DNA from: Acidobacteriota bacterium
GTDB taxonomy: Bacteria; Acidobacteriota; Terriglobia; Bryobacterales; Bryobacteraceae
Length of the DNA stretch: 8,347 nucleotides
NCBI GenBank assembly: GCA_026394095.1
Contig: JAPKYY010000497.1
Span: forward strand, 1-8,347
Direction: 5' to 3'
In this document: piece after piece, positions 1 to 7,700 of the stretch
How positions within the stretch are numbered: position 1 is the stretch's first letter
Layout of the letters: every line of letters begins with the position of its first letter
The notes under the pieces: model-generated
What the model saw: the letters and a program-made list of their open reading frames with translations, nothing else
Database searches by the model: none
What the model was told of the DNA's origin: nothing
Position numbers and translations under genes: made by a program

Positions 1-2
1 AA

Positions 3-3000
3 CTGCACGTTGCGCGGGCCAACATTAGTCGTACCCGTCACAACACCAAAGTTAGGACTCGAAATATCCGTATTCGCCCTGCCAAACTGCGGCGTATTCG
101 TTACGTTAAACATCTCGGCTCGGAATTGAACCTTAAACCGTTCGAGGAACCGGAAGTTCTTGAGAATCGCCACGTCGGCATGATTGGTCGGACCGAAACG
201 AATGTTCGGAGTCCAACGAGCCAGACTGCTCAACTCATAAGTCCCGGGGCGCGTAAACGCTTGCGTATTGAACCAACGATTGGGATTCGGGCTATCGACG
301 GATGCAGTATTAAGATCGGCTACATTCGGTCGCTGAACCTGAAAACCATAGTTGGCCAGTGTATTCGGTGCGGTGAAGCCAAGCGGCAAACCAGACCCGA
401 ATCGGACAATCGAGGAAACCTGCCAACCACCAACGATCGCATTTGCAATCGGGTTCATGTTCGACAGATACTTGCGGCCCTTACCGATAGGCATTTCATA
501 CACGAGTGCGTTTACGAAGCTCTGAGGCAAATCGTGCGCGGAAACGGAACGGTCAGCGCGTTGGTTGTAGTAATCGCGCATCGTGTCGCCCACTTCCCAG
601 CCCTGCCATTCGCTCGCATTGTCGATTGCCTTGGACCACTGATAGGTCGTCAGCAAATTAAGACCGCCGGAGATCTGCCAGTTATAACGCACTACCAGTG
701 CATTGAAGCTCGAACTGGCACCGGGAGTATCGACACTGAGGTTCACCGCTGTAAATTGCGGGAATGGACGCAGCAACCGATTTTGCGGAATCGTACGTCC
801 AGCGAGAACGCCAGACGAAATCACTCCAAAGAAGGGATTGTTGACCGGGGCGTCAAGTGCCGCTCCCAGCGACAAATTCTTCGTCTCCAGCTGGTTCGCC
901 TGTTGGCCGGTTCCATAAAGCAGCTTCCTGCCTTGAGAGCCGGTATAGCCAAACTCAACCACCATACCCTTTTTAATCTCATATTGAATGTCCAGAGAGA
1001 AGTTCTGAACATACCCAAGTGGATGCAGCCGTGGGAAGAAATTTACTGCGTCCCCCACCTGCGTGTTCAGCCCTTGCGTTGCGCCAATCGGTTGATTCAA
1101 ACCCTGCGGAAACGGGCTCCGCGCCAGAGCGGTAGGATTCGGATTGACGCCATCGCCACCAACAGTCGATACCCAGGTCGTCGTGGTCGAGAAACCTTGA
1201 TTGGTACCACCCCCGCTCTGCGGATAGAAAATGCCATATCCGCCGCGAACCACCAGTTTGTCGGTCACTTTGTAAGCCATCCCAATACGCGGAGCAAAGT
1301 TCAGCCATGCCGTATCCCAAGCCGTCCGGTTATCTTTGTTCGCAAACACAAGGCCACCCTTGAGCGGCAATCCAGTCGCCTGGGCCAGTGGGCTCGCGAT
1401 GTTCGGATTGAAGTTGTTAAATCGGTCGTAGCGTTCGGTCCGGCCAAGTTGGGCTTCCCAGCGCATACCAATATTCAGCGTGAGCCGCCGGTTGATACGC
1501 CAGGCGTCCTGAATGTAGAGTCCGTAATAGGGCGAGCTGACAGCCGTGGCTGCATTGATTGCAGCCGTGCCACTCGCCCCGGTACCCAGCAGCAGGCTGG
1601 CGATACCGTCACCGCTGGTCGTAGCTGCCTGCGCCGCGATTGGCCCTGAGGTCAAGCCGCGAGTAAAGTTGAATGTCGGAGTGCTGAACCCTGTGTTGTT
1701 CAACCGAGCAAATTCGCCCATCCAGCCGAACTTGAGCGAATGCTTTCCCAATTCCTTAGTGGCATTCGTTTGGATGTTGTGAGTTTCGCGAGCCACGTTC
1801 GAGAAGTTAGGATTCGAAAAGCTGGAGTAGCCCTGCATGGTGAACTGCGGGAAGGTCGCTGTCTGAAACTGGCCAACCAGCGATGCTGGCAATCCCAGCG
1901 CCGTCCCATTTAAACCCTTCGAAGGTGAGTTCTGATTCTCACGCCACCGGCCCGAACCAACCAGCACATTCAGTACCCAGGTCGGGGAAGGCGTAAACGT
2001 AGCACCAATTACCGCGTGGAAGCGCGGATTGACGTCCGAGAAATTGGTATCGGCGCCGTTGCCGAAAAACTTCGGCGCAACATTCTCCTGCCAGGCCTTC
2101 GTCATGCGGCCAAACATCGTGAACTTCTCGCTCTTGGCCCAGTCGATTCGCAAGTCCATGCGGTCGTTCACTGTACGTGTCTTGTCCGCTTTGGCAAAAT
2201 TCAGCGTATTGGTTAATGTGTCTCCGGGGGTGTTCCCCGCTGGAAACAGACTCACCACTTTTGCACCTACCGGATCGATCAGCGACGCAGGAATGATATT
2301 CCCGGGAAATGCGTCACGAACAACGCCAGCGCCAGCGGGATTCGGCCTGTTGGTGAATGGATTAAAAATCGGGGAAACGCTTCCGTTACCGTTCTTGGTT
2401 TCAGAGAAATTGCCGGCTCGCTGCAATGCGGTAGGTAGTGTCGTAATCACTGTCCCAGGGCTGGCCTGCCGCGTACCTTCATAGGTTCCGAAGTAGAACA
2501 AACGTTTCGACTTCGAAATCGCGCCGCCAACCGAGGCCCCGAATGCATTGCGCTGAAACACCGGACGAGCCAGTCCAGAGCGATTGTTCGCCCAGGCGTT
2601 GGCATCCAGCTTGTCGTTGCGAAGGTATTCAAATACAGAACCATGAATCTGGTTCCCGCCACCTTTGGTGATCATGTTCACCGCGCTTCCATCGCTCTTG
2701 CCAAACTGCGCGTCAAACTGATTCCGCTGAATATTCATTTCCTGAACGGAGTCCACCGAAGGCGAAGCGATTAACCCACCCCAATCCACAGCAGATGCCG
2801 GAACGCCGTCAATCAACGTCAAACCAGCCTGCCCGCGTCCCCCATTCATCGAAAAGCGGTTATGGTTCTGATCCTGCGTCGCCTGTGAAATCCCGGTTCT
2901 CACCGCAATCACACCGGCGTTGATATGCACAAGCGCAAAAGGATTGCGGGCATTGGTAGGCAGATCGAGAACCGCTTGTGAATCCAGCGTCACGGCCCGA

Positions 3001-3389
3001 TTGGCCGACTGAGTATCGAGAAGCGTCACAGCCGTTGAAACCTCGATCGCTTGAGACACATCACCCACTTGAAGGACGATATTCAATTCAAGAGTCTGAT
3101 TCACGCGAAGGCCGGCATTCGTGCTCACGGCTTTCTTGAATCCAGGATGCTCGGCGGAGATTTCGTAGTTAGCCGGAGGGAGCTGTGAAAACACATAGCC
3201 GCCTTCCGCCCCTGTCGTCGCCTGGCGGGTATCACCCGTGGCTTCGTTCTTGGCCGTCAGTTTGGCTCCGGCTACAGTCGCGCCATTAGCGTCGGTTACT
3301 GTGCCAGCGATGGTGCCGGTAAAGGTTTGACTCAGCGCAAACGCAACTGAAATCAGAAATAAAAATACAATATGGGTTAGCTTGCGCAT
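3..3389 (-). CDS. Oar-like TonB-dependent receptor with carboxypeptidase-regulatory-like N-terminal domain (C-terminal end cut by window edge)
   Basis: The minus strand reads open for 1129 codons from ATG at 3389 down to the left edge; I translated it codon by codon over most of its length and found no stop or frame break. Residues 1-20 form a Sec signal peptide (MRKLTHIVFLFLISVAFALS, cut before QT). Residues ~22-105 resemble a carboxypeptidase-regulatory-like beta-sandwich (GTIAGTVTDANGATVAGA, then GGYVFSQLPPANYEI). Residues ~135-250 look like a TonB plug (NRFSMNGGRGQAGLTLIDGV, QFDAQFGKSDGSAVNMITKG). The rest is a long aromatic-rich beta-barrel with periodic strands such as YYGLYIQDAWRINRRLTLNI. 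It ends in FNVTNTPQFGRAN and GPRNVQ, which in this family lies just before the terminal barrel strand, so probably only some ten residues are missing. The family imports or passes large substrates through the outer membrane using TonB energy; the Myxococcus homologue Oar is needed for secretion of a protease. The substrate here cannot be told. I saw no clear TonB box. Start supported by AAGGAG 9 nt upstream and the signal peptide. Confidence 0.93.
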   Translation of the reverse strand, partial: MRKLTHIVFLFLISVAFALSQTFTGTIAGTVTDANGATVAGAKLTAKNEATGDTRQATTGAEGGYVFSQLPPANYEISAEHPGFKKAVSTNAGLRVNQTLELNIVLQVGDVSQAIEVSTAVTLLDTQSANRAVTLDSQAVLDLPTNARNPFALVHINAGVIAVRTGISQATQDQNHNRFSMNGGRGQAGLTLIDGVPASAVDWGGLIASPSVDSVQEMNIQRNQFDAQFGKSDGSAVNMITKGGGNQIHGSVFEYLRNDKLDANAWANNRSGLARPVFQRNAFGASVGGAISKSKRLFYFGTYEGTRQASPGTVITTLPTALQRAGNFSETKNGNGSVSPIFNPFTNRPNPAGAGVVRDAFPGNIIPASLIDPVGAKVVSLFPAGNTPGDTLTNTLNFAKADKTRTVNDRMDLRIDWAKSEKFTMFGRMTKAWQENVAPKFFGNGADTNFSDVNPRFHAVIGATFTPSPTWVLNVLVGSGRWRENQNSPSKGLNGTALGLPASLVGQFQTATFPQFTMQGYSSFSNPNFSNVARETHNIQTNATKELGKHSLKFGWMGEFARLNNTGFSTPTFNFTRGLTSGPIAAQAATTSGDGIASLLLGTGASGTAAINAATAVSSPYYGLYIQDAWRINRRLTLNIGMRWEAQLGRTERYDRFNNFNPNIASPLAQATGLPLKGGLVFANKDNRTAWDTAWLNFAPRIGMAYKVTDKLVVRGGYGIFYPQSGGGTNQGFSTTTTWVSTVGGDGVNPNPTALARSPFPQGLNQPIGATQGLNTQVGDAVNFFPRLHPLGYVQNFSLDIQYEIKKGMVVEFGYTGSQGRKLLYGTGQQANQLETKNLSLGAALDAPVNNPFFGVISSGVLAGRTIPQNRLLRPFPQFTAVNLSVDTPGASSSFNALVVRYNWQISGGLNLLTTYQWSKAIDNASEWQGWEVGDTMRDYYNQRADRSVSAHDLPQSFVNALVYEMPIGKGRKYLSNMNPIANAIVGGWQVSSIVRFGSGLPLGFTAPNTLANYGFQVQRPNVADLNTASVDSPNPNRWFNTQAFTRPGTYELSSLARWTPNIRFGPTNHADVAILKNFRFLERFKVQFRAEMFNVTNTPQFGRANTDISSPNFGVVTGTTNVGPRNVQ

Positions 3390-3460
3390 CTCTCAAGACT
3401 CCTTAAGTGGTGCGACAAGTCTATAACAGTTGTGAAGCCGTTGTTAGCATGGACTATGAA
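3390..3460. promoter_or_regulatory. Divergent control region between receptor and TolC-family genes
   Basis: Only 71 bp separate the receptor ATG (minus) from the likely TolC-family ATG (plus), so both promoters must lie here or extend into the opposite coding sequence. For the plus direction, TATAAC at 3422-3427 is a fair -10 box (5 of 6 to TATAAT) that would start transcription some 27 nt before the ATG at 3461; I see no good -35 box. For the minus direction the same AT-rich spot reads TATAGA, with CTAACA 16 nt upstream as a weak -35. The two candidates overlap, so expression of the genes could be mutually exclusive or jointly controlled. No clear operator palindrome was found. The boxes are judged by eye and are uncertain. 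Confidence 0.35.
3399..3404 (-). promoter_or_regulatory. Ribosome binding site of the TonB-dependent receptor gene
   Basis: On the minus strand AAGGAG lies 9 nt before the ATG at 3389. It is a near-perfect Shine-Dalgarno sequence and fixes the start of the receptor gene. It is the strongest such site in the window; the plus-strand genes have weaker ones. Confidence 0.8.
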
Positions 3461-4741
3461 ATGAAACTTTTTGTTTACTTGCTGGTCGCAATCTCCTGCC
3501 AGGCAGCCGAAACGCACAGGCTAGATCTTAAAGCTGCTCTGAAGCGCGCGATGGAGCAGTCTCCAGAGGTTCTTCTAAGTCGTTTCGACGAATCAAACGC
3601 GCAGCAGGCAGTCCAAATAGCGCGCGACCCATTCACCCCCAAACTGGCCGTCGGCAGTGGCCTCGCCTACACCTACGGTTTCCCGATGAGCATCGAGGGC
3701 AGTGCTCCTTCACTCTTTCAGGTCAAAGCCTCCCAGAGCATTATCAACCGCCCCCAAAGCTACCTTCTCGCCAAAGCCAAGGTCGACGCCAGTGGTGCGC
3801 AGCAAATGACTCATCTCCGTCGCGATGAGGTCCTCGAACGAACCGCCAAGCTCTTCCTCGACGCCGACCGTGCGGCACGCAACCTCAAAATTGTCCTCGG
3901 ACAGATCCAGAATCTCGAAGAGGTTCTAAAAGTCGTACAAGCCCGTCTCGACGAAGGCCGCATCCTCCCAATTGAGTTGCAACGCGCCGATATAAACCTG
4001 AAAAAAGCCCGCCAGCGTCAGCGCATTCTGGCTGTTGAGCTGAAGCAAACCGAACACAATCTGGCTTTCGTCCTTGGCTTCGAATCGGAAGATCGAGTTG
4101 AAACCATTTCCGAATCCGCCATGGACATCCCGACCGCAACAAGCCCCGATGCCGTAATTCGCGAAGCCCTCGACAATAGCAGAGAGCTCAAGAAGCTCCA
4201 AATCGATCTCCAATCGAAAACCCTCGAGGCACAATCCAATCGTTCTGCATGGATGCCACAGGTGGACCTTATAGCCCAATACGCCCTCTTCAGCCGCTTC
4301 AATAACCTCGACCAGTACTTCAATCGCTTCCAGACCAACAATGCCCAACTGGGCGTGAGCTTCAAGTTCCCGATCGCACCAGGTCCGGCGACTGCGGCGC
4401 TGGCAATGCAGGCTCAAAACGAGGTCAGCCGCCTACGCCTCCGGGTCTCAAATACCCGCAACCGCATCGAAATGGACACGCGAAAACTATACGAAGACCT
4501 CCAGCTTCACAAAGAAAACCGCGAACTCGCCAAACTGGACCTCGACCTCGCCCGCGATCAGATCGCCATCCATCTCGCTCAAATGGAAGAAGGCAAAGCC
4601 ACCCGCCGTCAGGTCGAAGAATCGCGTTTTATGGAAGCAGAAAAATGGCTCGCCTACTGGGACGCACAGTACATGTTTGACCGCGCCAGGATCTCCCTCC
4701 TCGCCGCAACCGGAGGTCTTATGACCCTGGCCGCAAATTGA
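3461..4741 (+). CDS. TolC-family outer-membrane efflux/secretion channel protein
   Basis: From ATG at 3461 this encodes 426 residues, somewhat shorter than E. coli TolC but normal for small members of the outer membrane efflux protein family. Residues 1-16 (MKLFVYLLVAISCQAA) are an export signal. The mature part shows the twofold TolC layout. The first repeat (~20-215) has helix LDLKAALKRAMEQSPEVLLS, a beta stretch KLAVGSGLAY, and long heptad-like helices around 120-200. The second (~225-425) has helix PDAVIREALDNSRELKKLQI, strands WMPQVDLIAQYALFS and LGVSFKFPI, and helices at 312-415. Such proteins trimerise into a periplasm-spanning tunnel docking with an inner-membrane pump through an adaptor; neither partner is encoded here. 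The frame stays open upstream to a GTG at 3407 and an ATG at 3449. I prefer 3461 because the signal peptide begins there; the longer form would put charged and polar residues in front and would span the -10 candidate. The signal also fits a lipobox ending at Cys13. The substrate is unknown. Confidence 0.9.
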   Translation: MKLFVYLLVAISCQAAETHRLDLKAALKRAMEQSPEVLLSRFDESNAQQAVQIARDPFTPKLAVGSGLAYTYGFPMSIEGSAPSLFQVKASQSIINRPQSYLLAKAKVDASGAQQMTHLRRDEVLERTAKLFLDADRAARNLKIVLGQIQNLEEVLKVVQARLDEGRILPIELQRADINLKKARQRQRILAVELKQTEHNLAFVLGFESEDRVETISESAMDIPTATSPDAVIREALDNSRELKKLQIDLQSKTLEAQSNRSAWMPQVDLIAQYALFSRFNNLDQYFNRFQTNNAQLGVSFKFPIAPGPATAALAMQAQNEVSRLRLRVSNTRNRIEMDTRKLYEDLQLHKENRELAKLDLDLARDQIAIHLAQMEEGKATRRQVEESRFMEAEKWLAYWDAQYMFDRARISLLAATGGLMTLAAN

Positions 4742-4796
4742 TTAGAACGACTTCATCGCAACTTGGGATACTCTTGAGTGTTCTAAGGGTTAGCTC
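4742..4796 (+). promoter_or_regulatory. Short intergenic gap with ribosome binding site of the propeller gene
   Basis: AAGGG at 4785-4789, 7 nt before the ATG at 4797, is the likely ribosome binding site of the propeller gene. The only inverted repeat seen, ACTC-TT-GAGT around 4770-4780, is too short and has too small a loop to be a terminator. With no terminator visible, transcription from the TolC-family gene probably reads through. Confidence 0.45.
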
Positions 4797-7700
4797 ATGC
4801 TTCGCATTCTTATTTTCTTCGCCATAGCATTCGTTTCGTTTGGTGCCACTTTCGGCACGGTCACTCCGCTCACCGGCGGAGTGGTCGACATTGTCCTCGA
4901 CAATGCCCGTCAGCGGCTCTATCTGGTTGGCGTGCCCGACAAGATTGAGGTCTACTCAATCCCCCAGCGCCGTTTCCTGACTCCCATCCGTACTGACTCT
5001 CTCCCACTCTCGGCGGCAATGAGCGGCGATGGCAAATCACTCTATGTTGCCTGCCACAACTCAGCGACAGTCAATGTGATTGACCTCGAGCAATTGGCAG
5101 TCGTAAACCGAATCAGTTTGCCATCGCGTCCGGAAGGCATCGCTGTCGGTGGTGATGGCCGGGTGCTGATCACAACCATCGGCACAGGCGTCAATAATTC
5201 CCAAAACACGCTGCTGCTCTACGACCCTGCGATTACCGACGCCCGCAGCCTCACAGCTCTTACTTTGGTCCCGCCAACCCCAGCCTCGCCGGGAAACACC
5301 AACACAGGGCAATTGATCCAGGCCAATCGCAGCTTTCTTGCGACATCGAATGATGGTCGATACGTTTTGGGCGTTAACATCCCAAACGGTACTAGCCGCG
5401 CAGTTTTCGTTTATGAAGTCGCATCTGCCACGATGCTCCGCTCAAGGACCGTCAACAACATTTCAAGCGTCCTTTCGGTTGCTCCGAACGGAACCAAGTT
5501 CATGGCCGGACTCAACCTCTTTGATACCGACACTCTTGCAGTGCTCGGCCAGCAGAACCTGGCCAACGCGCCATATCCAATCGCCGCCGCTACCAACTTC
5601 AACGTCCAGCAAAACCAGGGTGGTAGCGTCTTCTCGCCAGACGGCAGAACCTTATACTCTGCCTTCAACATCGCGCCAACACAGAATCCGCCCGCAAGGG
5701 CGAATGTCGGGCAGTTGCAGATCTCCGATGCAGACAACCTTCTCATCAAGATGGGAATCCAGATGCCCGAGAACCTCTCCGGAAAAATGGTGATCTCGCC
5801 GGACGGAGCCAATATCTTCGCCATCTCCGAGTCCGGCTTCGTGACCATACCCATCGGGCAGCTCAACCGAAGCCCCCTCGCCTCTCCAGAACGGACCGCT
5901 CTCATCCTGGCCAACGACCAGTGCGGCGTGACAGCCTCTCAGCGCCGGGCCTCGGTCTCCGTTCGTAATGAAGGTGCAGGCCGGCTCACCGCCACCGCTC
6001 AGATCCTCACCAATGTCACCGGCACCGCAGGTGTCGGCGGCGCAGGTGGCCCGGGCGGAGGCGCACCGGGCGGAGGAATCGTGATCATCCCCGGTGGAGG
6101 TGTTGGAGGTGCAATCGGCCTCCCCATCGGAATTCCCGTCGGTCAGGTCGGCCAACCGGCAGCCAACACTGGTGTCGTCAATGCTTCACCCACAGTCCAA
6201 AACACGAACACCGCAGATGGCCCCGTGATCAACTTCGGCTACAACAGCACCAACCAGAGTCTCGGCAGCACGGCCCCAACCAACTTCCTCGTTCAGTCAA
6301 ACGAAGCCGTCAATATTCCTGCCCTCGTTCGAGTCTTCCAGAACAACCGTGATGCCGAAGCCAAGGGCGAGATCATTCCGGTCGAGCAAGGCATTTCAGT
6401 CTCCGAAGGCCTGGTCGACATGGTCTACGACGCCAGCAGGCGTCGCGTCTACATCGCCAATTCCGGCCTCAACCGCGTCGAAGTTTACGACGAACGAACC
6501 CGGACGATGCTCGCCCCGATCAGTGTCGGCCAGCTCCCTCGATCACTTGCTCTCTCCAACGACGGCAGCACTCTTTATGTCGCCAACTCAAGTTCGGAAT
6601 ACATCAGCGTCATCGACCCTGGAACCAACCGCGTCATCGGCCGCCTCACCTTCCCGCCGCTTCCTGTCCTTGCCAATGTGGCCTTGGTCTACCCATCGCA
6701 GATCGCTGCCACTCAGCGTGGCTTGCTCGTGATCATGAACAACGGCTCGCTCTGGACTTCCGTCGGAAACCAACTCATTCCCCGCTCGAACTGGAACATC
6801 CTCGGAGCCAACAACCTCGCTGCCCCGCGCACGATGGCGGCGACGCCCAATGGCGAGTACGTGATCATGCAGAATGGCAACGGAGTTGTCTACCTCTACG
6901 ACGCAGTCGCCGACGACATCGTCCAGTCCCGTCAGGTCTTTACCGGAACTCAATTGCAGGGCTACTATGGCCCAATCACCGCGGGGCCTCGCGGCTCCTA
7001 CTATGTCGTCAATGGCACAGTGCTTAACCAGTCGCTGACTCCGATCAGCGGCACGACTGCACCGGGCCAGACGGCAACGGCAACGATCCCGGCAGTTGCT
7101 GCCATCGGCAACAATCAGTTTGCCCGCTTCTCAATGCCGGTACGGGCAAACGCCACAGCCGTCGTCACAGCCCTGCCCGCAGTTGAGATCACCAATACCG
7201 ACACAGGCCAGGCCCTGCGTCGCCTGACCGCACTCGAAGGCCCCGTAGCAACGGTGGTGGGAACTCAGCGAACCAACATTGATGGCCGCACTATGGTGGT
7301 CGACGCTGCCGGCACCAATGCCTATGTCATAACGACCAGTGGGCTCAGCATCGTAAGCCTGGATGCGACCGTAGTCACCGACCGGCCCACTCTTAGCAAT
7401 GGAGGCACAGTATCTCTCGGCAGCTACACCACAGATCTCCCAGCCGGCGGCATCGTTTCGATCTTCGGTCGAAATCTGGGGAATACAGTTGTTGCTAGCA
7501 CTACCCCATTGCCAACCATCCTTGATGGCGTTTGCGTGACCCTGAACAACACTCCACTGCCACTTTTCTCCACTTCAGCCGGTCAGATCAACGTGCAGAT
7601 TCCCTTCGAGCGGACGCCTGGTCAGTTCCAGTTGATCGTTCGTGACACGAACAAAAAGATTGCCAGCGCTGCTCAGAATATCCGAGTTGTCCGGGCAGCA

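Noticed and set aside
979..1320. Shorter open frames inside the receptor gene (also 1700-1909 and 2447-2662 minus, 2016-2484 plus)
   Set aside because: They lie out of frame within the receptor coding sequence, overlap each other, and show no plausible protein features.
126..1649. Plus-strand open frame of 507 codons lying antisense to the receptor gene
   Set aside because: It is codon-aligned with the receptor reading frame on the other strand, and its translation has no signal, domain or low-complexity pattern I recognise. The minus strand gives an unmistakable TonB-dependent barrel here, so the plus frame is a shadow of its codon use.
3885..4417. Minus-strand open frames antisense to the TolC-family gene
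   Set aside because: The plus strand encodes a coherent TolC-like protein throughout; the antisense frames have no recognisable features or start signals.
4770..4780. Inverted repeat ACTC-TT-GAGT between the TolC-family and propeller genes, considered as a terminator
   Set aside because: The stem is 4 bp with a 2-nt loop and no following T-run, too weak for an intrinsic terminator.
5338..6155. Alternative-frame ORFs of 150-170 codons inside the propeller gene, on both strands
   Set aside because: They have compositions typical of shifted frames (Ser/Arg/Pro-rich) and are fully contained in a well-supported gene. The same applies to 6349-6953.
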